DNA of 64,000 bases from Pseudonocardia alaniniphila. GTDB taxonomy: Bacteria; Actinomycetota; Actinomycetes; Mycobacteriales; Pseudonocardiaceae. The DNA lies in assembly GCF_022524485.1 (NCBI RefSeq), contig NZ_JAKXMK010000003.1, forward strand, positions 399,498-463,497, in the 5' to 3' direction. The notes under the pieces are model-generated. The model saw only the letters and a list, made by a program, of their open reading frames with translations, had not been told where the DNA came from and did not search any database. This document shows positions 52,473 to 61,871 of the stretch, piece after piece (the stretch's first letter is position 1; every line of letters begins with the position of its first letter). The translations under genes and the position numbers were made by a program.

Positions 52473-55400
52473 CTACGGTTGGGTGACTTGGCGGCCGGAC
52501 CCATTGACAGGGCACGCGACCCGCACCGGGCAGCGGTCGCAGTCGGGGCCGATGCGGGCGATGAACTGTGCCCCGGACGTCTCGTCGGCACAGTGGCGCA
52601 GCACGTCCTCCCAGCGGGCGAGCTCGGTGTCGTCGAGCGGTGGCTGGACCGGCTCCTTCGCCTGCCCGTCGGCCTTCTGGTCGGCGAGGTAGACCAGCCG
52701 TGCTCCACCCGGGCGGGCCCCGGGCTCGAGCAGCTCGCCGAACGCACCGAGCGCGGCGGCGAGCTGATAGACGGCCAGCTGCGGATGCCCGGCGGCCACC
52801 CGCCCGCTCACGGCCGTGCGGCCGGTCTTCACGTCGACCACCACGGGGCGCCCGGCGGAGTCGACCTCGAGCCGGTCGACGCGCCCGCGCAGCCGAAGCC
52901 ACGGCCCGACGGCGCCTTCCCCGTCGCCGCCCGGCTCGTCGCCCGCCAGGTCGAGCTGCACCGGCTGCTCGACGGCCAGCAGCCGCAACCCCTCGGCCCG
53001 GCTCGAACGCACCCAGCCGTCGAACGCCGCCAGCATTCCGCGCACCCTGGCGAGCTCCCGGCGGCCGTACCAGGGCGCCCCGGCGTCGAGGCGCGACCAC
53101 GCCGAACGCAGCGCGCCCTCCAGCTCGGCGCCGTCAGCGCCTGCCGCGCTCGCCTGGACCAGTGCATGAACGAGCGAACCCGTGACAGCGGCCAGCGCGC
53201 CCACCTCGCTGCCGCCGTGCCGCTCCAGCACCCACCGCAGCGGGCACCGGACGATCTTCTCCACGTCCGACGGCGACACCGGCACGATCTCCCCTGGCGT
53301 GCGCAGCGGGGCGTCGCTGGAGACGGGGACGAGCCCGTACCAGTCGTCGGGATGCGCGCCGGGTACGCCGGCCGCGGCGAGCCGGGCCAGCTGGACGGCT
53401 GCACGGTGCCGCCGCTCGGCGACCGCGGGGTCGTCACCGGTGTCCGGCTCGCACACGGCCCTGCGCAGCTCGCCGACCAGCTCGGCGAGCACGAGCGAGC
53501 GGCCCGGCCGGTGCACCGGCCGGTCGGCCTGGGTGGCCGGCACGGGGTCGAGCTCGTCGAGGAAGCGCGAGGGCTGCTCGTCCTCACCCTGGACGGCGCT
53601 GACCAGCAACGTGTGCCGCGCCCTCGTGCACGCGACGTAGAACAGGCGCCGTTCCTCGGCGAGCAGGGGCGCAAGCCGTGACACCGTCTCCCGGCCCGGC
53701 TCGGCCACGCCTGCGACGAGGTCGACCAGTCGCTCGTTGCCGAGCAGGCTGCCGCGCAGCCGCAGGTCGGGCCAGCTGCCCTCCTGCACCCCGGGCACGG
53801 CGACGACGTCCCACTCGCGCCCGCGTGCGGCGTGTGCCGTGAGCAGCGCGACCGCCTCGCCCCTGGGGGCCCGCGGAGCCAGTGTGTCGCTGGGCAGCTG
53901 CTGGTCGGCGAGGTATTCGAGGAAGCTCGCCACACCGGCCCCGGGTAGCCGGTCGGTGTGCCGCGCGGCGGCGTCGAACAGCGCGAGCACGGCGTCGAGA
54001 TCCCGGTCGGCCGCCGCGCCGACCGGGCCGCCGCGCGCGCTCGCCTCGCTCCACCTCGGCCCCAGCCCGCAGGCCTGCCACACCCGCCAGAGCACCTCCT
54101 CCGCGCTCTCGCCGTCGCGGGCTGCGTGCCCGGCGACGGCGAGCAGCGTGCCGACCCGGCGCAGCGGTGCCGTCTCCTGCGGCGGGAGCGCGACGAGTGG
54201 GTCGGGCCGCCCGTGCGCCGCCGACTGCAGCGCCTCGACCAGCAGAGGGTCGCTCCCGGACCGCTCGACGTCGACCGGGCGCTGGGACTGTTCCGCGTCG
54301 GTCTCCGACGCCTGCGCGGGGGCGGTGGGCCGGCTCCCGGCATGCAACCGCAGCAGCCCGCGGCGCAGCCGGCGCAGCCGCATCGGATCCGCCGACCCGA
54401 GCGGGGAGGTGAGCAGGGCGGTGGCCGCGTCGGCGTCCAGGTCGTCGGGACGGATGGCGCAGCGCAGCACCATCAGCAGCGGGACGACGGCGGGCTGGCG
54501 GGCGAGCGGGAGCTCGTCGGGCGGCGCCGCGACGGGCACGCCGGCGGCCAGCAGCGCCCGTCGCAACGTGGGCAGGGACAGCCGGGTGGAGCGCGCCAGC
54601 ACCGCCATGCGCGACCACGGAACGCCCTGGGTCAGGTGGGCGCGGCGCAGCTGGTCGGCCACCCAGCCCGCCTCCTGGGCCGCGGAACCGAACACCCGCA
54701 CCAGCACCGCCCCCTCCGGCCCGTCGGGCTCGCCGGGGGGCGCGGACCGCCCGCGCCCCTCACCGGAGCCGGGCAGCCTCGCGGCCAACCGCGAGGCGGC
54801 GGCCCGCACGGCGGGGGCACTGCGGTGGTCGACGGTGAGCACAACCGTCTCGGCGTCGACGGCACGCAACCCGTCGGGGTCGGCGCCGCGGAAGGTGAGC
54901 ACGGCCTGGTCCCGGTCGCCGGCCAGCAGGACGCTGCTCGCCGTGGAGCCCAGGGCGCGCACGAGCTCCATCTGCTGCGGGTCGAGGTCCTGGGCGTCGT
55001 CGACGACCAGGTGGCGCACGCGCTCGCGCTCCGCCGCGAGCAGTTCGGGGTCGGACGCCAGTGCGTCCAGCGCCGCCGACACCAGCTCGGCGGCGTCGAG
55101 CGCGGGGGCGGTGGCCTGGGGCGCACCGCGGCCCGCGGCCCCGCGCAACAGGATCACGTGCTCGTACGTACGGAAGAACCGGCCTGCCGCCGCCCACTCG
55201 GCCACGTCGTGGCGCGTGCCCAGCTCGGTGAGCTCGTCCGGCCCAAGGCCGCGTTCGGCGGCTCGCAGCAGCAGCTCCCGCAGCTCGGCGGCGAAGCCCG
55301 GCAGGCCGAGGGCGGGACGCAGCCGCATGGGCCAGCCCGAGTGGGCCACTCCCCCGTGGTCCGGACCGGCGATCTCGCCCGCCAGCAGGTCGCGCACGAC

Positions 55401-55838
55401 CGCGTCCTGCTCGGCGCTCGCCAGCAGCCGCGGTGGCGGGTCGCTGTGGCGTGCGGCGTGCAGCCGCAACACCCCGAACGCGTAGGAGTGGACGGTGCGC
55501 ACGAGCGACTCGCGCGAGGTGCGCTCGACCTCGCCGCCGTCGCCGTGGATCATGTCGCCGAGGCGCTCGCGCAGATCCCCCGCCGCCTGCCTGCTCCCGA
55601 CCAGCACGAGCGTGCGCTCCGGATCGGCACCCGCCTTGATCCGCGCGGCGATGCTCGCCAGGAGAAGCGTGGTCTTGCCCGTGCCCGGCCCGCCGACCAC
55701 CCGCAGCGGCCCCGAGCCGTGGACGAGCACCCGCCGAGCGGCGTCGTCCCAGACCAGCTCACCCGGCGCCACACGCGGCCTGCGGACGAGCCCCGGCGCG
55801 AGTGCGGCGGCCCCCACGGGGCGATCAGGACGGGACAC
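52473..55838 (-). CDS. adnA: AdnA subunit of the AdnAB helicase-nuclease
   Basis: A 1121-residue protein with a UvrD-like motor (Walker A GPGTGKT at 50-56, VDDAQDLDPQQ as motif II, VALLTAHAARGREWDVV near motif V) and a RecB-family nuclease (D1002/K1004 in VVDVKTGR). Cysteines in VRCPLRW and in the C-terminal DCDRCPVRVACPV, with one more in HCADET, match the 4Fe-4S staple of AddB/AdnA nucleases. The GTG at 55838 starts SRPDRPVGAAALAPG; the frame is open further 5' but crosses the divergent lipV gene. It is divergent from lipV with 66 bp between, as in mycobacteria. Confidence 0.95.
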   Translation of the reverse strand: MSRPDRPVGAAALAPGLVRRPRVAPGELVWDDAARRVLVHGSGPLRVVGGPGTGKTTLLLASIAARIKAGADPERTLVLVGSRQAAGDLRERLGDMIHGDGGEVERTSRESLVRTVHSYAFGVLRLHAARHSDPPPRLLASAEQDAVVRDLLAGEIAGPDHGGVAHSGWPMRLRPALGLPGFAAELRELLLRAAERGLGPDELTELGTRHDVAEWAAAGRFFRTYEHVILLRGAAGRGAPQATAPALDAAELVSAALDALASDPELLAAERERVRHLVVDDAQDLDPQQMELVRALGSTASSVLLAGDRDQAVLTFRGADPDGLRAVDAETVVLTVDHRSAPAVRAAASRLAARLPGSGEGRGRSAPPGEPDGPEGAVLVRVFGSAAQEAGWVADQLRRAHLTQGVPWSRMAVLARSTRLSLPTLRRALLAAGVPVAAPPDELPLARQPAVVPLLMVLRCAIRPDDLDADAATALLTSPLGSADPMRLRRLRRGLLRLHAGSRPTAPAQASETDAEQSQRPVDVERSGSDPLLVEALQSAAHGRPDPLVALPPQETAPLRRVGTLLAVAGHAARDGESAEEVLWRVWQACGLGPRWSEASARGGPVGAAADRDLDAVLALFDAAARHTDRLPGAGVASFLEYLADQQLPSDTLAPRAPRGEAVALLTAHAARGREWDVVAVPGVQEGSWPDLRLRGSLLGNERLVDLVAGVAEPGRETVSRLAPLLAEERRLFYVACTRARHTLLVSAVQGEDEQPSRFLDELDPVPATQADRPVHRPGRSLVLAELVGELRRAVCEPDTGDDPAVAERRHRAAVQLARLAAAGVPGAHPDDWYGLVPVSSDAPLRTPGEIVPVSPSDVEKIVRCPLRWVLERHGGSEVGALAAVTGSLVHALVQASAAGADGAELEGALRSAWSRLDAGAPWYGRRELARVRGMLAAFDGWVRSSRAEGLRLLAVEQPVQLDLAGDEPGGDGEGAVGPWLRLRGRVDRLEVDSAGRPVVVDVKTGRTAVSGRVAAGHPQLAVYQLAAALGAFGELLEPGARPGGARLVYLADQKADGQAKEPVQPPLDDTELARWEDVLRHCADETSGAQFIARIGPDCDRCPVRVACPVNGSGRQVTQP

Positions 55839-55904
55839 GCGAGCGATGCAACCACGGCCCCCCGACGGCGAGACGGCGGGGAGGTCGGCTGGCACGATCA
55901 GGGG

Positions 55905-56678
55905 GTGACCGCCGCGCCGCTCCACGTCCGCGCCTTCGGCCCCTCCGACGGGGTGCCCGTGCTCGCCCTCCACGGCGTCACCGGCCACTCCGCGCGCTGG
56001 CAGGTACTCGCCGACGCACTTCCACAGCTGCGGCTGATCGCGGTGGACCTGCGCGGCCACGGGCGCTCCCCCTGGACACCGCCGTGGCACATCGAGCAGC
56101 ACGTCGCCGACGCACTGGCCGTGCTCGACGCCCTGGGGCTCGAGCGCGTCGCCGTCGCCGGCCACTCCTTCGGCGGCGCGATCGCCGTGCACCTGGCCCG
56201 CACCGCGCCGCAGCGGGTGGAGCGGTTGGTGCTGCTCGACCCGGCGATCGGACTCGACCCCCAGGACATGCTGGAGACGGCCGAGGAGAGCCGCGCCGAC
56301 CAGTCCTTCCCCGACCTCGCCACCGCGCGGGCGGACCGGGCGCAGCGCTGGGAGGGCATCGCCGACGAGCTCGTCGACGCCGAGCTCGCCGAGCACCTCG
56401 TGGCCGACGGCGACCGTTTCCGGTACCGCTACTGCGGTTCGGCCGTGGTCGTCGCCTGGAGCGAGATGGCAAGGGCGGCACTCACCCCGCCCGCCGGAAC
56501 GCCCACGCTCCTGCTGCCGGCCACGAAGGCCGATTTCGTCAGCCCGTCCTGGGTGGACGCCTGCCGCGCCGAGCTGGGCGACGCGCTCACCGTCACGGAG
56601 ATCGACGCAGGCCACATGGTCTACCTGGACCGCACTGCGGAGGTCGCTGACGCGATGCGCGCGTTCCTGACACCCTGA
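55905..56678 (+). CDS. lipV: alpha/beta hydrolase (LipV counterpart)
   Basis: A 257-residue alpha/beta hydrolase. The nucleophile elbow is GHSFGG with S88; the oxyanion stretch is ALHGVTGHSARW; the catalytic His is in IDAGHMVYLDR near residue 241, with an Asp candidate after LLPATKADF. Domain order and position between adnA and the ATL gene match Rv3203. GTG at 55905. It has no signal peptide. The stop is four bases before the ATL start, so the two are co-transcribed. Substrate not known; an ester of short or medium acyl length is typical. Confidence 0.88.
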   Translation: MTAAPLHVRAFGPSDGVPVLALHGVTGHSARWQVLADALPQLRLIAVDLRGHGRSPWTPPWHIEQHVADALAVLDALGLERVAVAGHSFGGAIAVHLARTAPQRVERLVLLDPAIGLDPQDMLETAEESRADQSFPDLATARADRAQRWEGIADELVDAELAEHLVADGDRFRYRYCGSAVVVAWSEMARAALTPPAGTPTLLLPATKADFVSPSWVDACRAELGDALTVTEIDAGHMVYLDRTAEVADAMRAFLTP

Positions 56679-56682
56679 TCGC

Positions 56683-56967
56683 GTGGACGACGAGACCGTC
56701 GAGAGGGTGCGGGCCATCGTGCTCGCGATCCCGCCGGGCGAGACGGCGAGCTACGGCGAGGTGGCCGCCCGCGCGGGCCTGCGCTCGCCCCGGCTCGTGG
56801 GGCGCATCCTCGCGATGGACGGCCACGACCTGCCGTGGCACCGGGTGCTCCGCGCGGACGGGACGTGTGCCCCGCACATCGCCGCGGAGCAGAGCGCCCG
56901 GCTCCGCGCCGAGGGCGTCCTGCTGGTGGACGGCCGCCTGCCCCGCCCTGCCCGCCGCGCCCGCTGA
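56683..56967 (+). CDS. alkyltransferase-like protein (ATL), catalytically inactive MGMT relative
   Basis: A 94-residue protein with the MGMT DNA-binding domain. The active-site PCHRV of methyltransferases is PWHRV here (W52), so it cannot accept an alkyl group. ATL proteins bind O6-alkylguanine, bend the DNA and hand it to nucleotide-excision repair. The helix-turn-helix around TASYGEVAARAGL and ARG-like RSPRLVGRIL is intact. GTG at 56683, four bases after lipV, as in Rv3203-Rv3204. A family-A hairpin follows. Confidence 0.92.
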   Translation: MDDETVERVRAIVLAIPPGETASYGEVAARAGLRSPRLVGRILAMDGHDLPWHRVLRADGTCAPHIAAEQSARLRAEGVLLVDGRLPRPARRAR

Positions 56968-56985
56968 CCCGCTCCTCCCGGCACC

Positions 56986-57044
56986 ACATGGTCACGTGTC
57001 GCTGTTCGGACGCGCGTGAATCAGCGACGTGTGTCCATGTCGCG
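56986..57044. repeat. dispersed hairpin repeat, family A, copy 2
   Basis: Arms 56986-57004 and 57022-57040 pair at 16 of 19 positions around a 17-base loop. It lies between the convergent stops of the ATL gene and cbiX. Its right half (57022-57044) matches 32174-32196 at about 20 of 23 positions. A probable bidirectional terminator. Confidence 0.8.
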
Positions 57045-57063
57045 GGCGAGGGCGGCGCGGGCG

Positions 57064-57750
57064 TCAGGCGGTGCGGGTGTTCGTGGCCGACGCCGCGCGG
57101 TAGCGGTTCACGACCAGGTCCAGCACTGCCCTGTGGTCGGCAAGCGGCGCGGCGACCACGTCGGCGTCGCACTCGTGCAGGTGCCCCTGGAACAGCCCCG
57201 GAGCCAGCAGCCACGACGCCACCGCCACGCGCTGAGCACCGCCGGCCCGCAGCGCGGCCACGGCCTCGCTCACCCGGGGCCCGCCGGTCGCGATGGTGGC
57301 GAGCGTGACGGGGCGCCCGAGCGCGCGCCCGAGCCGGCGCGCGGCCTTCGCACCGTCGGTCTGTGCGTACGGGTCGCTGGACCCCGCCACGGCCAGCACC
57401 ACGGCGTCGTCCGGGCAGGCGCCTGCCTCGGCGAGCCGGTCGGCGGCCGCGGTGACGAGCGCGGGATCCGGGCCGAAAGCCTGTCCGAGCAGCACGTCCC
57501 GGCGGCCGGTGGCGGCGAGCTGCGCCGGCACGTCGACGCGCACGTGGTAGCCCGCGGCCAGGAACATCGGCACGACGACGCACGGGCCCGGAAGCTCGGC
57601 GAGCGCGTCGGCCGGGCTCGGCCGCCGCACGTCGACGAAGCACGGCGCCACCCGCACTCCCAGCGCCGTTGCAGCCTGTGCCGCCACCCGCTCGGTGACG
57701 ACCGCACCCGCCGGATCCCGCGTGCCGTGCGCGACCAGCAGGAGGTTCAC
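57064..57750 (-). CDS. CbiX/SirB-type sirohydrochlorin chelatase
   Basis: A 228-residue chelatase with two CbiX-like halves. The metal/substrate histidines are H8 (LVAHGTRD) and H69 (AAGYHVRVDV). It would insert iron into sirohydrochlorin to make sirohaem (cobalt in the cobalamin branch is the alternative). Place at the end of the nitrate-assimilation operon, with GTG overlapping the nnaR stop (GTGA), favours sirohaem supply for NirB. A CbiX-like gene next to a HemD-type regulator is also seen in mycobacteria (Rv0259c-Rv0260c). Confidence 0.88.
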   Translation of the reverse strand: MNLLLVAHGTRDPAGAVVTERVAAQAATALGVRVAPCFVDVRRPSPADALAELPGPCVVVPMFLAAGYHVRVDVPAQLAATGRRDVLLGQAFGPDPALVTAAADRLAEAGACPDDAVVLAVAGSSDPYAQTDGAKAARRLGRALGRPVTLATIATGGPRVSEAVAALRAGGAQRVAVASWLLAPGLFQGHLHECDADVVAAPLADHRAVLDLVVNRYRAASATNTRTA

Positions 57751-58949
57751 CGGGAATCCGCGTTCAGGCAGTGGCCCCCGCCGGAGCCGGCGCCGATGGC
57801 CGGGTCGAGGGCCAGCCGGTATCCCCGCTTGACCACTGTCTGCACGAGCTTCGGTTCGCCCAGCGCCGTGCGAAGACGTGCCATCGCCGTCTCGACGGCA
57901 TGCTCGTCGCCGCTCCCACCGGGGAGCGCCCGCAACAGCTCCGATCGTGCCACCACCCGGCCGGGCCGGCGGGCGAGCGCACGCAGCAGCGCCATCCCGG
58001 CGGGCTGTACACCGCGCAGCACTCCGTCGACGAGCACGGCGTGCCCGCGCAGCTCCAGCCAGTGCCCTGCCACGGGGAGGCTGCGCACCCGCCCGGGCAT
58101 CTCGGCCTCCAGGTGCCGCACCATGGCGCCCAGCCGCGAGCGGTGCGGCTGCACGGTGGGGACGTCGACGGCCTCCAGCGGTGCCGCGGTGACGGGACCG
58201 ACGCACACCGACAGCACCGGGCCACGCAGGGCGGTGAGCAGCTCCTCGCGCAGCCCTCGCTCGGTGGCCCTGGCCAGCAGGCTTGCCGCGGCTGGGGCGC
58301 TGGTGAACGTCAGGACGTCGACGCAGGAGGCCAGCACCCCGTCGATCAGCCGGTCGAGCGGCCCGATGTCGACGGGCGGCATCCAGCGGTAGACGGGGAC
58401 CTCGATCACTTCCGCGCCCGCCACCGTGAGCGCCTCGACCACGTCGGGCAGTGGCTCGCCGTGCAGCTGGACGGCGATGCGCAGCCCGTCGACACCGCGG
58501 CCGTCGCACGCCCCGTCGAGCAGGTAGTCCAGTACCTCGGCGGACGACTCCGACGGCGGTGACCAGGTGTCCACCAGACCGGACGCGCGGATGGCGCCGC
58601 GAGCTTTCGGGCCACGGGCGATCAGCTTGCCGGAGCCGAGCGCGGCCAGAAGATCCTCACCGATCCCCCAGCCGTCGGCCGCCTCCACCCAACCCCGGAA
58701 GCCGATGCCGGTGGTGGCCACCGTGATGTCGGGCGGGCGGGCGATGAGGGCGCGCGTGGCGTCGGCGAGCTCCGTGTCGTCGGCCACCGGGACGATCCGC
58801 AACGCGGGACCGTGCTGCACGACGGCTCCCCGACGCTCCAGCATCGTGGCGAGCTCGTCGGCGCGGCGCGCGGCCGTGACGCCGACGGTGAAGCCCGCCA
58901 GAGGTGGCACCTCGGCGGGAGGGGAAATGGTGCTCACAGCGCTGCTCAC
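57747..58949 (-). CDS. nnaR: NnaR-type regulator: uroporphyrinogen-III-synthase-like domain fused to winged helix
   Basis: A 400-residue fusion. Residues about 20-275 are HemD-like (GFTVGVTAARRADELATML, IGFRGWVEA, DVLTFTSAPAAASLL). Residues about 300-390 are an OmpR-type DNA-binding winged helix (QPAGMALLRALARRPGRVV, VETAMARLRTALGEPKLV, KRGYRLAL). Such fusions are known as NnaR in Streptomyces and Mycobacterium, where they activate nitrate-assimilation genes together with GlnR. Its GTG overlaps the nirD stop. Whether the HemD part has enzyme activity is unknown; it may sense a tetrapyrrole. Confidence 0.9.
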   Translation of the reverse strand: MSSAVSTISPPAEVPPLAGFTVGVTAARRADELATMLERRGAVVQHGPALRIVPVADDTELADATRALIARPPDITVATTGIGFRGWVEAADGWGIGEDLLAALGSGKLIARGPKARGAIRASGLVDTWSPPSESSAEVLDYLLDGACDGRGVDGLRIAVQLHGEPLPDVVEALTVAGAEVIEVPVYRWMPPVDIGPLDRLIDGVLASCVDVLTFTSAPAAASLLARATERGLREELLTALRGPVLSVCVGPVTAAPLEAVDVPTVQPHRSRLGAMVRHLEAEMPGRVRSLPVAGHWLELRGHAVLVDGVLRGVQPAGMALLRALARRPGRVVARSELLRALPGGSGDEHAVETAMARLRTALGEPKLVQTVVKRGYRLALDPAIGAGSGGGHCLNADSR

Positions 58950-59305
58950 GCTAGTCCGACCTCGAGCAGCCCGTCCGCGACCCGGACGGGGTAGACCGGC
59001 ACGCTGATCCGTGGATCGTCCAGGCAGTGGCCGGTGACCAGGTCGAACACCTGCTTGTACACGGGCGATGCGACGGTGGCCACACCGCCGCGGTCGCCGA
59101 CGATGCCGCGCGAGAGCACCGCGGCACCGGAGAACGGGTCGATGTTGCCGATGGCGTGCACGGCACCACTGTGGGTGCGGAAGAGGGCCACCTGCACATC
59201 GTCCAACAGGGCGGCGACGCCGCGCTCGGGCTGCAGCTGCTCGTACCGGCAGACCGCCCGCCACCGCAGTGCGGTGGCCGTCGAGATCTCCACCGTGTCG
59301 GTCAT
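58946..59305 (-). CDS. nirD: nitrite reductase small subunit NirD
   Basis: A 119-residue Rieske-fold subunit. It has the NirD form ALLDDVQVALFRTHSGAVHAI and GNIDPFSGAAVLSRGIVGD but lacks the C-x-H and C-xx-H iron ligands of true Rieske proteins, as NirD does. It supports NirB, the NADH-dependent sirohaem nitrite reductase. ATG at 59305 lies 34 bases after the nirB stop. Its stop overlaps nnaR. Confidence 0.94.
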   Translation of the reverse strand: MTDTVEISTATALRWRAVCRYEQLQPERGVAALLDDVQVALFRTHSGAVHAIGNIDPFSGAAVLSRGIVGDRGGVATVASPVYKQVFDLVTGHCLDDPRISVPVYPVRVADGLLEVGLA

Positions 59306-59339
59306 GACTCCGCCTCCGCTGGGGTACGTACGTCGGCGG

Positions 59340-61871
59340 TCATCCCCGCACCCCCGGCATCCCGACGACGACCGGCTCCCGCGGTGCCGGCACCGGCTGC
59401 CCCCGCTCGGTCACGAAGCTGATCGTCGGGTCCGGCGCGTCGGGCGCGTTGACGAAGGAGACGAACCGTTCGAGCTTGACCGGGTCCTCGAGCACGCCGC
59501 GCCACTCGTCGGCGTAGCCCTCGATGTGTGCCTCCATGGCTTCCTCCAGGTCGGCGCAGATCCCCAGGGAGTCGTCGACGATCACCGCGCGGAGGTGGTC
59601 GAGACCGCCCTCCATCGCCTCGATCCACGCCGACGTGCGCTGCAGCCGGTCGGCGGTGCGGATGTAGAACATGAGGAACCGGTCGACCAGCCGCACGAGC
59701 GACTCGGTGTCGAGGTCGGAGGCGAGTAGCTCGGCGTGGCGCGGAGTGAAGCCGCCGTTGCCACCGACGTAGAGGTTCCAGCCCTGCTCGGTGGCGATGA
59801 TCCCGAAGTCCTTCGACCGGGCCTCCGCGCATTCACGCGCACAGCCCGAGACGCCCGACTTGAACTTGTGTGGGGCCCGGAGCCCCCGGTAGCGCAACTC
59901 CAGCGCGACGGCGAGGCCCACCGAGTCCTGCTGGCCGTAGCGGCACCACGTGGTGCCCACGCAGGACTTCACCGTGCGCAGCGCCTTGCCGTACGCGTGA
60001 CCGGACTCGAACCCCGCGTCCACCAGCCGGCGCCAGATCGCCGGGAGCTGCTCGACGCGGGCGCCGAACATGTCGATCCGCTGGCCGCCGGTGATCTTCG
60101 TGTAGAGACCGAAGTCGCGGGCCACCTCGCCGATCACGATCAGGCCCTCCGGCGTGATCTCACCGCCCGGGATCCGCGGCACCACCGAGTACGTGCCGTT
60201 GCGCTGCAGGTTGGCGAGGAAGTGGTCGTTGGTGTCCTGCAGGGCCGCTTGTTCGCCGTCATGGACGTGGCCCCGGCCGAGCGACGCCAGTATCGACGCG
60301 ACGGCGGGCTTGCAGATGTCGCAGCCGCGGCCCGTGCCGTGCTTCTCGACGAGCTCGGAGAACGTCCGGACCCCGGCACCCGCGACGATCTCGAACAGCT
60401 CGGCGCGGCTGTGGGCGAAGTGCTCGCACAGCGCCGTCGACTGCTCGACGCCCGCCTGGGCGAGCAGCTTCTTCAGGACCGGGACGCACGACCCGCAGCT
60501 CGTGCCGGCCCGGGTACACGCTTTGAGGGCGCCCACGTCGTGCGCCCCACCGCTGATCGCGCCGCAGATCGCTCCCTTGGTGACCGCGTTGCACGAGCAG
60601 ATCTGCGCGGTGTCGGGCAACGCGTCGGCGCCCAGCTCCACCCCGCCGGGCGCGATCATCGCGACCGGATCGGCCGGCAGCGGGCTCCCGATGAGCGGGC
60701 GCAGCGTGGCGTACTTGGACGCGTCGCCGACCAGCACCCCGCCCAGCAGCGTCTGCGCGTCGTCGCTCACCACGAGCTTCGCGTACGTGCCCGCGACCGG
60801 GTCGTTGACCACCACTTCCAGCGCACCGGCGCTGGTGGCGTGGGCGTCGCCGAAGCTCGCGACGTCGACGCCGAGCATCTTGAGCTGCGTGGACATGTCC
60901 AGGGCAGCCGCCGTCATCGTGGCGGACCCGCCGAGCAGCCGGTCGGCCACCACCTCGGCCATCGCGTACCCCGGCGCGACCAGGCCGTAGGTGCGGCCCT
61001 CCAGCGCGGCCACCTCACCGATCGCCCAGACGTACTCGTCGGCGGTGCGGCACCGGCTGTCGACCAGCACCCCGCCGCGTTCCCCCATCGGCAGGCCTGC
61101 CGCGCGGGCCAGCGCGTCGGCCGGCCGGATCCCGGCGGAGAACACCACGACGTCGGCGTCGAGCTCGATGCCGTCGGACAGGCTCGCGACGAGCCGGCCG
61201 CGGTGCTCCGCGATCCCGGTGACCGACACCCCGCACCGGACGGCCAGGTCCTCGTTCTCCACGAGCCGCCGCAGCAGCGCTCCGCCGCCCTCGTCCACCT
61301 GCACCGGCATGAGTCGCGGAGCGATCTCGACGACCTGCGGCGAGAGCCCGAGCGATCGCAGGGCCCGTGCCGCCTCGAGCCCGAGCAGGCCACCCCCGAC
61401 CACGACTGCCGACCGGCGGCCCGGCCGGCCTGCAGCCATGGCGTCACGGGCGGCTGCCGTGATCGCGTCGAGGTCGTCGAGCGTGCGGTAGACGAAGCAG
61501 CCCGGCAGGTCGCGCCCCGGGACGGGCGGCACGAACGGAACCGAGCCCGTGGCCAGCACGAGGGCGTCGTAGTGCAGTTCCCGGCCCGACGCGGTGCGCA
61601 CGAGCCGCGCGTCGCGGTCCAGCGAGGCGGCGGGGTCCCCGAGATGCAGGTCCACCAGCGGGTCGAGTACGGGCAGCGTCAGCTCCTCGGCGCTCACCCC
61701 GTCGACGTAGGACGAGAGCGCGACGCGGTCGTAGGCCGGCCTGCGCTCCTCACCGAGCACCGTGATCCGCCAGGTTGCCTCGGTGTCGCGGTCCCGCAGG
61801 TCCTGGACCAGCCTGTGCCCGACCATCCCGTTGCCGACGACGACGAGATCGCGGCGGTTGACGCTGCTCAT
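59340..61871 (-). CDS. nirB: NADH-dependent nitrite reductase large subunit NirB
   Basis: An 843-residue NirB that reduces nitrite to ammonium. The FAD domain starts LVVVGNGMVGHRLV; the NAD motif is VVVGGGLLGLEAARAL; a BFD-like 2Fe-2S domain (ICSCNAVTKG, GTSCGSC) follows, and a second pair (GRGCDIC). The 4Fe-4S/sirohaem ligands are C637 and C643 (SCVGTTWCRYG), C677 and C681 (GVSGCARECAEA). ATG at 61871 has AGGAGG seven bases upstream and overlaps the stop of the preceding gene (ATGA). Confidence 0.96.
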   Translation of the reverse strand: MSSVNRRDLVVVGNGMVGHRLVQDLRDRDTEATWRITVLGEERRPAYDRVALSSYVDGVSAEELTLPVLDPLVDLHLGDPAASLDRDARLVRTASGRELHYDALVLATGSVPFVPPVPGRDLPGCFVYRTLDDLDAITAAARDAMAAGRPGRRSAVVVGGGLLGLEAARALRSLGLSPQVVEIAPRLMPVQVDEGGGALLRRLVENEDLAVRCGVSVTGIAEHRGRLVASLSDGIELDADVVVFSAGIRPADALARAAGLPMGERGGVLVDSRCRTADEYVWAIGEVAALEGRTYGLVAPGYAMAEVVADRLLGGSATMTAAALDMSTQLKMLGVDVASFGDAHATSAGALEVVVNDPVAGTYAKLVVSDDAQTLLGGVLVGDASKYATLRPLIGSPLPADPVAMIAPGGVELGADALPDTAQICSCNAVTKGAICGAISGGAHDVGALKACTRAGTSCGSCVPVLKKLLAQAGVEQSTALCEHFAHSRAELFEIVAGAGVRTFSELVEKHGTGRGCDICKPAVASILASLGRGHVHDGEQAALQDTNDHFLANLQRNGTYSVVPRIPGGEITPEGLIVIGEVARDFGLYTKITGGQRIDMFGARVEQLPAIWRRLVDAGFESGHAYGKALRTVKSCVGTTWCRYGQQDSVGLAVALELRYRGLRAPHKFKSGVSGCARECAEARSKDFGIIATEQGWNLYVGGNGGFTPRHAELLASDLDTESLVRLVDRFLMFYIRTADRLQRTSAWIEAMEGGLDHLRAVIVDDSLGICADLEEAMEAHIEGYADEWRGVLEDPVKLERFVSFVNAPDAPDPTISFVTERGQPVPAPREPVVVGMPGVRG

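Noticed and set aside
53958..55904. Plus-strand frame joined to lipV, about 650 extra codons
   Set aside because: It is antisense to adnA motor and nuclease motifs and made of Gly/Arg/His-rich shadow sequence. lipV starts at GTG 55905.
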